From an uncultured Christensenella sp. (GTDB lineage Bacteria > Bacillota > Clostridia > Christensenellales > UBA3700), in NCBI GenBank assembly GCA_910578245.1, contig CAJTPC010000002.1, forward strand, positions 62,001-126,000: DNA of 64,000 nucleotides, written 5' to 3'. Below, piece after piece: positions 36,694 through 44,230 of the stretch. Position 1 is the stretch's first letter. The number at the start of each line of letters is the position of its first letter. A program made the translations under genes and the position numbers. The notes under the pieces were generated by a model. That model worked only from the letters and a program-made list of their open reading frames with translations, was not told where the DNA came from and made no database searches.

Positions 36694-37782
36694 TTACAAT
36701 GCATATTTTGTTAAAAGTTCTACCCACTTAGCTTTATGAATTCGTTGTAATTCTCTATCTTCCATAACTGATTTTGAATATGTCTTTATAAAATCATCTA
36801 AGTTAGTAATTAATCTAAGATAATATTTTATAGTTGGAATCAATCCGTTTATTATAATTTGACATCCGTGTTCATTTAACACTTTTAGAACAATTTCATT
36901 AATTTCATCTTTATCATTATCTTCTATACCAAAAACTGATAGTATATAATATCTTTGCGGATTCCAAGCATATATCTTTGACTCAGCGACCCGCAAAATT
37001 TGAGAAGATATCTTTTTATCAAGTTTAATTTCAATAGATTCAAATACCTTACCTTCTCTAAAGATTTCAATATCTCCTGAGGCTTTATTGGTTTTATCAC
37101 AGGCTGTAAGGCTAGAAAGAGGAGCTAGATAGCAATTATCATATCTCTTGAGTTCATTAATTAATGAAAGATAAATTGAATGAAACGCTAAAACAGGAAG
37201 CTTTGCTCCATTATGCGTGCCATATTTTGTGAGAAAATGTTCAGTTAATGCATTTACAATTTTTTCAATAGTTAAATTTTCAGGATTTTCCAAAGGATTA
37301 ATAGTTATTGTGTTTTCTCTTGCTATTTTGTCAACGGTATTTAATAACAGCCTCAACATATTTAACGCTTTATCAGGATTCTTTTGTACATAATCAAGAG
37401 TTTGTAAAAAATCGTTTTTAAGTGTTCCTATTGCTCCATTATAATTAAAATCATAAGGATAAGGCTGCTCTAAACTTCGTGTCAACCAACCACTTTCAGC
37501 CATTGCTGGTAATCCTAATTTCTTTAATATAGGTGTTACATTAATAGTATCAAAACTTCTTCCACTAAACCCATTTTCAAATCTATCCTGATGCAACCTT
37601 ACATCTTGTTCAGGATGCAAATGCTTATAATATAACAGTGTTGTTAATACTGTATAGAGACCTTTTTTCTTATCACAATTTATACCTATATTCGTTATGT
37701 ATTTAGTAATATCTTGAGGAATATTACTAATATCAGCAATATCTAAAGAATTATTATAAATTTCTTTTAATTTATTATTCAT
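36694..37782 (-). CDS. Type II restriction endonuclease, family unassigned
   Basis: The 362-residue protein overlaps the end of the DNA methyltransferase gene by 8 bp, the usual layout for a restriction partner. A PD-(D/E)XK-like core is visible: GDIEIFREGKVFES followed by IEIKLDKK (about residues 238-258), with Asp and the E-x-K pair. The N-terminal half has SGRSFDTINVTPILKKLGLP and AMAESGWLTRSLEQPYPYD. I cannot name the family or the site cut. The gene is AT-rich, unlike the housekeeping genes, in line with transfer. Confidence 0.75.
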   Translation of the reverse strand: MNNKLKEIYNNSLDIADISNIPQDITKYITNIGINCDKKKGLYTVLTTLLYYKHLHPEQDVRLHQDRFENGFSGRSFDTINVTPILKKLGLPAMAESGWLTRSLEQPYPYDFNYNGAIGTLKNDFLQTLDYVQKNPDKALNMLRLLLNTVDKIARENTITINPLENPENLTIEKIVNALTEHFLTKYGTHNGAKLPVLAFHSIYLSLINELKRYDNCYLAPLSSLTACDKTNKASGDIEIFREGKVFESIEIKLDKKISSQILRVAESKIYAWNPQRYYILSVFGIEDNDKDEINEIVLKVLNEHGCQIIINGLIPTIKYYLRLITNLDDFIKTYSKSVMEDRELQRIHKAKWVELLTKYAL

Positions 37783-38830
37783 TGTTATCTCCTTTGAAAA
37801 ATTGATTAACTATTTCAGTGGCTATTGCACTAATCATATTTACACAAATGCTATTGCCAATTCTAGCATATAATTGAGCTGTTCCGCCAATTTTTTTAAA
37901 ATCTTCAGGGAATCCCATAAACCTATAACATTCTTTTATAGTTAATTTACGGACAATATCATCTACCTTTATGAAATATCTTCCACTAGATTCTTGAGAT
38001 GCTAGTGTTGGATGTATACCCTTTGAATCATATATTCTATTTGGCTGTTTATGGACTCTTGATAAATACTCAGTTCCGGGACGAACACCAGCTGATCTTA
38101 TTTTTTTATTTCGATAACCACAAAATATTAAACCCGACTTTTCTTGTCTTTTTATTTTTTCTTGCGGTAAGAGAATATATGATTCTTTAGGTAAAATTTC
38201 ATAATCACCATTCTTATCAAGGAACTCTACCATACTTATAACAGGATTAGTCTTAACTTTTGAAAAATCAAATATTTTTCCCATTAAATTTCCTACTATA
38301 ACGATCCGTTCTCTATTTTGAGGGACTCCAAAGTCTTTTGCATTTAATATTTTGTAGTTAATTGAATATCCAAGATTACTTAATGACTCTATCATAATCT
38401 TTAATGTGCGACCTTTATCGTGTTTTTCTAAATTAAAAACATTTTCTAACACAATAACACTAGGCTTTTTCTTCTCAAGTATCCTACATATATCAAAAAA
38501 CAATGTCCCTCTTGTCTTATCTTTAAATCCTAATTGTTTACCACAAATAGAAAACGCTTGACAAGGAAAGCCAGCACACAAGATATCAAAATCAGGAATG
38601 TCTTTGGGGTCAAGAGTTGTTATATCACAATATGGGTCATCTCCAAAATTTAGTCTATACATAGAGCAAGCGTGGTCATCTATTTCGGAACTAAAAACAC
38701 AGGAGCATCCAACACTCTCAAAGCCAAGTCTAAAACCTCCGATACCAGCAAATAAATCAATAAACCTAATCCCTTCCACATCGGTTTTGTTATGGTTATT
38801 ATCAAATATGCTTAGTTGTTTTTTAACCAT
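37775..38830 (-). CDS. DNA (cytosine-5-)-methyltransferase, type II
   Basis: The 351-residue m5C methyltransferase has motif I FIDLFAGIGGFRLGFE, motif IV AGFPCQAFS with catalytic Cys90, motif VI ENV, motif VIII QNRERI and motif X near the C terminus (ARIGNSICVNMISAIA). The target recognition region lies at about 190-290, and its specificity cannot be read by eye. It is the first gene of a two-gene restriction-modification operon. The gene is AT-rich and lies beside a recombinase relic, so acquisition is likely. Confidence 0.95.
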   Translation of the reverse strand: MVKKQLSIFDNNHNKTDVEGIRFIDLFAGIGGFRLGFESVGCSCVFSSEIDDHACSMYRLNFGDDPYCDITTLDPKDIPDFDILCAGFPCQAFSICGKQLGFKDKTRGTLFFDICRILEKKKPSVIVLENVFNLEKHDKGRTLKIMIESLSNLGYSINYKILNAKDFGVPQNRERIVIVGNLMGKIFDFSKVKTNPVISMVEFLDKNGDYEILPKESYILLPQEKIKRQEKSGLIFCGYRNKKIRSAGVRPGTEYLSRVHKQPNRIYDSKGIHPTLASQESSGRYFIKVDDIVRKLTIKECYRFMGFPEDFKKIGGTAQLYARIGNSICVNMISAIATEIVNQFFKGDNNE

Positions 38831-39031
38831 TTAATAAAACTCCATATATTTTTACAAGTTCATTATAACATATAACAACAAAATTTTGGCTATTAAAATA
38901 AAAAAATATTAATTTTTTTATTTTGGCATATAGACGTATGCTTGATTAATACAAGTGGTGTCGCTTCGCTCCACCAACCAAGCACACGCCTATATAACTA
39001 AACTAAATAAGACTTTCACAAAAGAAAGTAA

Positions 39032-39331
39032 GAACGAAAAGAAATAATTGCAACTGAACTGATCACAGAATATGTAAACCAGCAATTTGAAAAAAAGCAA
39101 GAAATGAAATTGAGAGAAAAGAGATTGTATAGAAAAGTATATTTGCAAGCACTAAAACTTGAGCCAAAACTTTTAATTGACTATCTTATAAAAGAAATAA
39201 GACTTTATGATGATAAAATGGAAATAACTTTTAATAGCCCAATAAAAATAAGTCCTGACAAAAATCAGGGCTTTTTTATTGTAGAAGATTCAACGAATAA
39301 TTCAAAATATAATCGAACCAAGATATGTTGA
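39032..39331 (+). pseudogene. C-terminal remnant of a large serine recombinase
   Basis: The open frame from 39032 ends TELITEYVNQQFEKKQ..., then PKLLIDYLIKEIRLYDDKME and ITFNSPIKISPDKNQGFF. This matches the pattern at the C terminus of large serine recombinases of conjugative and mobilisable elements (an IDYLI.EI..YDDK block then a beta hairpin). The catalytic resolvase domain is missing and a stop lies just upstream in frame. It marks past integration of a mobile element next to the restriction-modification genes. Confidence 0.7.
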
Positions 39332-39543
39332 CATTAAGGTTGACTATGTTTAAATCGTGGATAATTTATTCCACGGTGGTCTTGACACAGGGCTTAGAAT
39401 GATAAATCATACAATTAAGACAAAAAAACAAGCATTATGCTATGAAAGCGAAAATATTTTCGCTTTTTTCTTTTTGTCATTTGTCTATTATGTTAAATTC
39501 TCAAGCCCTGAGTAAAAAACCTTTCGCGGCATAAAGTAGCCAC
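39332..39543. other. Intergenic region with terminator
   Basis: Apart from the hairpin at 39445-39467 nothing coding is seen. GGGCTTAGAA (39388) and TTCTCAAGCCC (39490s) form a loose inverted pair of unknown meaning. Confidence 0.4.
39445..39467 (+). terminator. Terminator hairpin
   Basis: AAAGCGAAAATATTTTCGCTTTTTTC is a perfect hairpin with a T-run, located downstream of the recombinase relic. Confidence 0.8.
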
Positions 39544-40227
39544 TTAAAATTTCTTTAATGTAACCCAAAAGTTCGCTCCATATAATACATTCATTTTTAT
39601 ACAAGAATCTTGCCTATTCTGCAAACCTTCATAAAAATTTAAGCCACAATTAACAATCACTCCATATTCATTAGGATTGTTTATCATTTTTATATCTTCA
39701 ATATCATTGAATGTTTTATACTTTTCTCCAGCAACTTCTTTTAAAGTTTTAGTAAAATTTGGAAATAATTTTTCCTGTAATTCTATTTCCTTTTCTGGTG
39801 TGATACAATTCATAAACCTATATAAATCTCTATCATACGGGACATAATCAATAGTAATAACACTTGGAATATTATTTTTACACAAATCTTTACAATGTTC
39901 TAACCTTTCTTTTAGTGTTAAAATCAACTCTTCAAATTCTAGTTCGGAAGGAATATAGTCGTCATCTTTGTGGGCATAATTTTTATCAACTTCGTGTAAA
40001 GTTCTTTCTAGTATATTATCGGTTCTACATAATTCTTTTTGAACTGTCTATTTTATTGACTTATCATATACAACTCTTATTTTAATATAAAAATCCCTTA
40101 ACCTAGAATCTAAAATATTTCTTAAGTTTAGATTAGATATTTTCCTTACATTCTCTGAAATAAACATAATGCTGTCTATATCTTTTTTACAATCTATGAA
40201 ATATTTGACAATTTCCCAGCTTGTCAT
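39544..40227 (-). pseudogene. 227-codon gene interrupted by one in-frame TAG
   Basis: A good ribosome binding site (AGGAGAAAATT) and ATG at 40227 open a frame that reads MTSWEIVKYFIDCKKDIDSI and continues to KSIK. A TAG follows at 40050-40048, then the frame goes on without other stops through YAHKDDDYIPSELEFEELIL to the TAA at 39544. The surviving distal part alone is 127 residues from an internal Met. The ERTLHEVDKNYAHKDDDY stretch is reminiscent of HEPN-type toxins or AbiV-like proteins, but weakly. TAG is an ordinary stop for neighbouring genes, so this is a nonsense mutation, an assembly error or a recent loss. Confidence 0.7.
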
Positions 40228-40260
40228 AATTTTCTCCTATGTGTATACTATAACAAAAAT

Positions 40261-40301
40261 AAAACCTAAACCAAACTTTTGGGGTGTTCGATTTAGGTTT
40301 T
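40261..40301 (-). terminator. Terminator of tRNA-Ser
   Basis: AAAACCTAAA pairs with TTTAGGTTTT, followed on the minus strand by ATTTTTG, directly after the CCA end of tRNA-Ser. Confidence 0.75.
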
Positions 40302-40304
40302 GAT

Positions 40305-40395
40305 TGGCGGAAGCGGAGGGATTCGAACCCTCGAGCCGATTGCTCGGCTACTTGATTTCGAGTCAAGCCCGTTATGACCACTTCGATACGCTTCC
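40305..40395 (-). tRNA. tRNA-Ser (anticodon CGA)
   Basis: A 91-nt class II tRNA with encoded CCA. The acceptor stem is GGAAGCG/CGCTTCC, anticodon loop CTCGAAA gives CGA, the variable arm is GCCGAGCAATCGGC-like, and the T-arm is GAGGGTTCGAATCCCTC. It borders the AT-rich restriction-modification island, so it is a candidate integration site. Confidence 0.95.
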
Positions 40396-40400
40396 GTATG

Positions 40401-40426
40401 AAAGCCCCGAAATTTTTCGGGGCTTT
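40401..40426 (-). terminator. Terminator of rplM-rpsI
   Basis: The stem AAAGCCCCGAAA/TTTCGGGGCTTT is followed by minus-strand sequence leading into tRNA-Ser, 18 bp after the rpsI stop. Confidence 0.8.
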
Positions 40427-40443
40427 TAGATCGTTGATGTTGA

Positions 40444-40857
40444 TTATCTCTTTGAGAATTGCGGAGCTCTTCTTGCTTTCTTAAGACCGTATTTCTTTCT
40501 TTCTTTTGCTCTTGGATCTCTTGTCAAGAAACCAGCCTTTTTCAAAGACGCCTTTGTTTCTTCATCTGCGAGAACCAATGCTCTTGAGATACCGTGTCTG
40601 ATTGCGCCTGCTTGACCTGTAAAACCACCGCCGTGTACGTTGACGATAACATCATACTTAGCAGTGCTACCTGTCAATTCAAGCGGTTGACGAACGATAA
40701 GTTTAAGAGTGTCAAGACCGAAGTATTCGTCAATACTTCTCTTGTTGATGGTGATTGCGCCGTTGCCGTCAGGAATAAGTCTAACTCTTGCGATAGCTTT
40801 CTTTCTTCTACCAGTTCCCCAGAACTGAACTTTTTTCTTAGTCTTCTTCGTAGCCAT
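40444..40857 (-). CDS. rpsI: 30S ribosomal protein S9
   Basis: The 137-residue protein has the conserved middle GGGFTGQAGAIRHGISRAL and the basic C terminus DPRAKERKKYGLKKARRAPQ plus FSKR that contacts P-site tRNA. The N terminus carries an extra Lys-rich segment. It is the second gene of the rplM-rpsI operon, 17 bp behind rplM. Confidence 0.98.
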   Translation of the reverse strand: MATKKTKKKVQFWGTGRRKKAIARVRLIPDGNGAITINKRSIDEYFGLDTLKLIVRQPLELTGSTAKYDVIVNVHGGGFTGQAGAIRHGISRALVLADEETKASLKKAGFLTRDPRAKERKKYGLKKARRAPQFSKR

Positions 40858-40874
40858 TTGTCATTACTCCTTGA

Positions 40875-41306
40875 TTAAAATTTCAAATCTTCGGGCTTTT
40901 GAGCCTGTTGGTTGTGCTCAGCGCCTGCATAGCAACGCAACTTAGTAAGTTGCTTTCTTCCAAGCGAATTTTTGGGGAGCATTCCCTTTACGGCGAGCAT
41001 AACTGCTCTTTCCGGCTTTTCTGCCATTAACTTCTTGTATTGAATCTCTTTAAGACCGCCGATATAACCGGAGTGGTGAATATGCACCTTCTTCTCCAAT
41101 TTCTTACCGGTCAATCTAACGTTGGCGCAGTTGACGATGATAACGTGATCACCGCAATCTACGTTGGGCGTATAAATAGGCTTATTCTTACCTCTGAGAA
41201 CGTTGGCAACGTTGCTTGCAAGTCTACCGAGTACCATATCGGTAGCGTCAACGACGTACCACTTTTCCTTAACGTCTTCAGGTTTTGCCATATATGTCTT
41301 ATTCAC
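40875..41306 (-). CDS. rplM: 50S ribosomal protein L13
   Basis: The 143-residue protein has WYVVDATDMVLGRLASNVAN and GMLPKNSLGRKQLTKLRCYA. The start is a GTG (41306) with GGAGG nine bases upstream; an ATG at MAKPEDV five codons on is an alternative. It is the first gene of the ribosomal operon, behind a strong promoter and an approximately 80-nt leader. Confidence 0.98.
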   Translation of the reverse strand: MNKTYMAKPEDVKEKWYVVDATDMVLGRLASNVANVLRGKNKPIYTPNVDCGDHVIIVNCANVRLTGKKLEKKVHIHHSGYIGGLKEIQYKKLMAEKPERAVMLAVKGMLPKNSLGRKQLTKLRCYAGAEHNQQAQKPEDLKF

Positions 41307-41309
41307 GGA

Positions 41310-41390
41310 TAAAACCCTCCATTGTAATTGTTAATTATTGTTTGGTTGTCACGTATCTGAGGGGCTAGTTCTTCAACATAACATCTTTAC
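41310..41390 (-). promoter_or_regulatory. 5' leader of rplM-rpsI, possible L13 leader
   Basis: About 80 nt separate the expected transcription start from rplM. Firmicute rplM genes often carry an autoregulatory L13 leader. The sequence here (GAACTAGCCCCTCAGATACG) could fold, but I cannot confirm the family without a covariance model. Confidence 0.35.
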
Positions 41391-41396
41391 CAAGTA

Positions 41397-41425
41397 ATTT
41401 TAATAAAAAACTACATAAATGTCAA
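41397..41425 (-). promoter_or_regulatory. Promoter of rplM-rpsI
   Basis: On the minus strand TTGACA (41425-41420) and TAAAAT (41402-41397) are separated by 17 bp, a near-consensus vegetative promoter preceded by an A/T-rich stretch. Confidence 0.8.
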
Positions 41426-41546
41426 ATCATTTTTAAGGATTTTTTACAGTTTTTTGATATTTTTCAAAAATATTTCACAAATACGCTTATTAAAACTTAA
41501 CGTATGAATATTTAGATAAGTTCTATTGGTATTTGTCAGTTACGCT

Positions 41547-42566
41547 TTACCAAATAAAATCTTTAGCTACTATCCAAGCAAAATACCCAGCGTACATTAC
41601 AAGCATAGTTATACCGCCTGCGCGTTTGAGCTTTTTTTCCTTGGTAAGAAGAATACAAAGGAAAAGAACTACCGCAACTACTATAGCCATGATATTGTCT
41701 ATCATAAAGCCGGTTATCCAATTAGTATCGTATGCGATTGAAGAAATCAGCGACGACGTGCCGAGCACGAACAAGATATTGAATATATTGCTACCTACGA
41801 TATTACCTATTGCTAAGTCCGCTTCGCCCTTTCTAGCCGCAGTCATTGAGGTAACAAGTTCCGGCAACGACGTACCGAACGCAACTATCGTCAAACCTAT
41901 AAGGCTCTCTGACATACCAAATCCGGAAGCTATCGTCTGCGCTCCGTTGACTATGGCTTGCGAGCCGAGAATTACAAGAGCGATGCCCACGGCAAGTTTG
42001 CCAAGCATCTTTGCAATCTCTATACTTTTCTTTTGATGTTTCGCTTCCTCTTGATCTATCTCTTTCTCACTCTCTTGCAAATCTGCAATAGCCGACTTAT
42101 CTTTCTTGGAAAGAATAATGAGATATACAAAAAACGCTATAAAGAATAACCACAAAATCAAGCCGTCTATCCAGCCTAATTGCTTACCTATTACGCCCAA
42201 AATCATTAGAACGGAAGAAATCACTATTACGAAAGGTATCTCGATATAAAGCGTGCTTTTCTTAACTGCAAGCGGTGTAAACAGCGCGCATAGTCCAAGA
42301 ATAAGGAAAATATTCAGAACATTGGAGCCAAGTACGTTGCCAATGGCAAGTCCTGCGCTTTCCTTTACGGCAGACGTAATACTTATTGCGGCTTCTGGAG
42401 CGCTCGTACCGAACGCAACAATCGTTAAACCAATGACAATTTGAGGTATGCCGAATTTTTTTGCAATCATAGACGCTCCGTCTACAAACCAATCTGCGCC
42501 CTTAATAAGCATAACAAATCCCACTATCAGTAATGATGCTTGCGCCGCAATGCTCCAAAAATCCAT
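41547..42566 (-). CDS. Calcium/sodium antiporter (CaCA family)
   Basis: The 339-residue membrane protein has two inverted five-helix halves. Each half carries the exchanger repeat: VIGLTIVAFGTSAPEAAIS and LIGLTIVAFGTSLPELVTS, then AIGNVLGSNVLNIFLILG and AIGNIVGSNIFNILFVLG. The acidic residues in these repeats bind Ca2+. A charged cytoplasmic loop rich in Glu/Lys lies between the halves. YrbG-like. It stands alone. Confidence 0.93.
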   Translation of the reverse strand: MDFWSIAAQASLLIVGFVMLIKGADWFVDGASMIAKKFGIPQIVIGLTIVAFGTSAPEAAISITSAVKESAGLAIGNVLGSNVLNIFLILGLCALFTPLAVKKSTLYIEIPFVIVISSVLMILGVIGKQLGWIDGLILWLFFIAFFVYLIILSKKDKSAIADLQESEKEIDQEEAKHQKKSIEIAKMLGKLAVGIALVILGSQAIVNGAQTIASGFGMSESLIGLTIVAFGTSLPELVTSMTAARKGEADLAIGNIVGSNIFNILFVLGTSSLISSIAYDTNWITGFMIDNIMAIVVAVVLFLCILLTKEKKLKRAGGITMLVMYAGYFAWIVAKDFIW

Positions 42567-42806
42567 AAATACCTCCGATACTGTTTTACCCTATCATATT
42601 TATTATATTATATCAGCAAGATTTTTAAGATGCATTTTTTTGTAAGTTCTACCATAATTATGTAGATTCTACACGATTATTTGATTTAATCTAAAAATTA
42701 CATCGCAAAATTATATTTTGTTATAGGCTTATGCGCCTTTACCATTATAATTCGCAAATACGCAAAGTAAACTTTCCACTTTTTTCACACTTGCTAAATG
42801 AAAAAA

Positions 42807-42829
42807 GGACGTGAGATATACCCACGCCC
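42807..42829 (-). terminator. Hairpin GGGCGTG/CACGTCC
   Basis: On the minus strand the stem is followed by TTTTTT, fitting a terminator for the peroxidase gene; T-rich sequence also follows on the plus strand. Confidence 0.7.
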
Positions 42830-42847
42830 ATTTTGTTTTTAATCGGT

Positions 42848-42877
42848 TAAGACCCTTCGACAACGCTCAGGGTGACA
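42848..42877. repeat. Short intergenic repeat
   Basis: Read on the minus strand, TGTCACCCTGAGCGTTGTCG matches the TGTCACCTTGAGCGAG core near 26732. Such elements occur scattered between genes in many gut Firmicutes. It sits between the peroxidase stop and its terminator. Confidence 0.55.
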
Positions 42878-42883
42878 TAAATA

Positions 42884-43426
42884 CTATTTGAAATACTTCT
42901 CATACAAGCCTTTGAAACCGCAACCGTGTCTAGCCTCGTCCTTAGCCATTTCGTGAACGGTGTCGTGTACGTCGTCATAACCAAGTTGCTTTGCGAGTTT
43001 AGCAAGTTCCAACTTACCTGCGCAAGCGCCGTTCTCTGCTTCCATACGCATCTTGACGTTTTTAGCGGTGCTATTCGTCAAAACGTCGCCTAGAAGTTCT
43101 GCAAACTTAGAAGCGTGCTCTGCTTCTTCAAAAGCGTATCTCTTGAAAGCCTCCGCAACGTCCGGATATCCTTCTCTGTCTGCCTGTCTTGACATTGCCA
43201 AGTACATACCTACTTCCGCGCACTCGCCGTTGAAATTGTCAATCAAACCTTTGACAACCTCTTTGTCATAGCCCTTTGCGCTACCTACGATGTGCTCGCA
43301 AGCCCAAGCCAATTCGCCTTCTGACTTCTTAAATTTTTCGCCACTTGCCTTGCATTGTGGACACTTGTCGGGAGCGCTATCTCCCTCATGAACGTAACCG
43401 CACACTGTGCATACGTATTTTGCCAT
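42884..43426 (-). CDS. Reverse rubrerythrin/NADH peroxidase
   Basis: The 180-residue non-heme iron protein detoxifies H2O2 in anaerobes. The order is reversed compared with classic rubrerythrin: a rubredoxin-like domain with Cys6, 9, 22 and 25 (CTVCGYVHEG, KCPQC) comes first, then a four-helix diiron domain with EEAEHASKFAEL and DEARHGCGF motifs. It is next to a Fur/PerR-type regulator, a typical peroxide-defence pairing. Confidence 0.92.
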   Translation of the reverse strand: MAKYVCTVCGYVHEGDSAPDKCPQCKASGEKFKKSEGELAWACEHIVGSAKGYDKEVVKGLIDNFNGECAEVGMYLAMSRQADREGYPDVAEAFKRYAFEEAEHASKFAELLGDVLTNSTAKNVKMRMEAENGACAGKLELAKLAKQLGYDDVHDTVHEMAKDEARHGCGFKGLYEKYFK

Positions 43427-43487
43427 AATAAATTACCTCCGTTTAATATATGTTTTACTTATTATTTCGGCATTAGCCGTGAATAGC

Positions 43488-43865
43488 TCATTTGCGTCTG
43501 CAATCTTCGCAAGTATTGTAAAAACTCAAAGCGTATCTTGACAATTCCATACCGTCGCAACATTCGTCAAGCATACCTTTCAACTTTTGCGGATAGGGCA
43601 TATCTATTATCTTTCCGCACTTGTCGCATATCACGTGACAATGCGTATCAAGTTCGACGTCGTATCTCTCCTTTTCGCCTGCGCCTATTACCCTGCCTAA
43701 TACGCCTTGTTTCTCAAGATACGCAAGATTTCGATAAACGGTCGCTATTGATATATTGGGGATAATCTTGCGACATTCCTCGTATATCATATCCGCTGAC
43801 GGATGACACCTCATATTTTGTATTACCTCAAGCACTGCTTGTCGGCGCGAAGAAAAATTTGTCAT
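43488..43865 (-). CDS. Fur/PerR-family metalloregulator
   Basis: The 125-residue repressor begins MTNFSSRRQAVLEVIQNMR, followed by the wing-helix signature HPSADMIYEECRKIIPNISI and ATVYRNLAYLEKQG. The metal-binding part has HCHVICDKCGKIID and a C-terminal CEDCRRK, a structural zinc site of four Cys. A longer TTG start at 43904 is rejected because that TTG is the -35 of the promoter. With the ATG at 43865 the mRNA would have almost no leader. Neighbours (peroxidase, feo) favour peroxide or iron sensing. Confidence 0.88.
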   Translation of the reverse strand: MTNFSSRRQAVLEVIQNMRCHPSADMIYEECRKIIPNISIATVYRNLAYLEKQGVLGRVIGAGEKERYDVELDTHCHVICDKCGKIIDMPYPQKLKGMLDECCDGMELSRYALSFYNTCEDCRRK

Positions 43866-43875
43866 TTGCAAATTA

Positions 43876-43928
43876 ATATTATCACTAAAATCTAATATTG
43901 TCAATAAAAAATAATAATGATTATCATT
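43876..43928 (-). promoter_or_regulatory. Promoter and Fur/PerR box of the regulator gene
   Basis: On the minus strand TTGACA (43904-43899), a 17-bp spacer and TAATAT (43881-43876) form a good promoter. Only 10 bp separate the -10 from the ATG at 43865. Eleven bases upstream of the -35 lies a perfect palindrome AATGAT-T-ATCATT (43916-43928), matching the Fur/PerR box pattern, so autoregulation is likely. Confidence 0.75.
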
Positions 43929-43952
43929 TTAGTTTTTAACAAATTAAATAGT

Positions 43953-43990
43953 AGCAAATACCCGCAGTGAAATCACTGCGGGTATTTGCT
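43953..43990 (-). terminator. Large hairpin after the feo operon
   Basis: AGCAAATACCCGCAGTGA pairs fully with TCACTGCGGGTATTTGCT around a short loop. It follows the last feo gene. The T-run is weak, but the stem is very stable. Confidence 0.7.
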
Positions 43991-44020
43991 AAACGTAAAC
44001 ATATATGGAGGTAATTCTCT

Positions 44021-44230
44021 TCACTTTAATTTGTTGTTTTGATTTTTATTTGCCGACGGACATGCTCCGCACCCGGAACAATTTCCGCAGTCGCAACCGC
44101 AACCGCATTTCCCATGCTTTTTTGCCCATATCTTATAACCTATATAACTGCCGAATCCGCCGACCAATATCACGGCAATTACTACTCCTACTACGATTTC
44201 CGCAACTCCAGCGCAAAGTAAACTAATCAT
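44021..44230 (-). CDS. FeoB-associated Cys-rich membrane protein
   Basis: The 69-residue protein has one membrane helix (about 7-32) and a Cys-dense tail (GKCGCGCDCGNCSGCGAC). The family occurs next to feoB in Firmicutes and may deliver or sense iron. Its start overlaps the feoB stop by four bases (ATGA). Confidence 0.9.
   Translation of the reverse strand: MISLLCAGVAEIVVGVVIAVILVGGFGSYIGYKIWAKKHGKCGCGCDCGNCSGCGACPSANKNQNNKLK

Larger units (their letters stand above)
42567..42883. other. Intergenic region with terminator and repeat
   Basis: This 317-bp gap holds the terminator hairpin at 42807-42829 and the repeat at 42848-42877. The remaining part (42567-42800) is AT-rich with no coding signal and probably carries the antiporter promoter. 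Confidence 0.5.

Noticed and set aside
36497..36727. 76-codon frame on the minus strand
   Set aside because: It overlaps the end of the restriction gene, crosses its terminator hairpin and has no ribosome binding site.
36694..37782. Assignment of the restriction enzyme to the SacI family
   Set aside because: No specific motif could be matched from memory; left as family unassigned.
40048..40050. TAG read as an amino acid (recoding) in the split gene
   Set aside because: Other genes in the window, such as glpK and the gene at 16435-17028, end in TAG, and no suppressor tRNA or recoding signal is visible.
43866..43904. Longer N terminus of the Fur/PerR gene from TTG at 43904
   Set aside because: The TTG is the first base triplet of a perfect -35 box, and the family normally starts just before RRQAVLEV.
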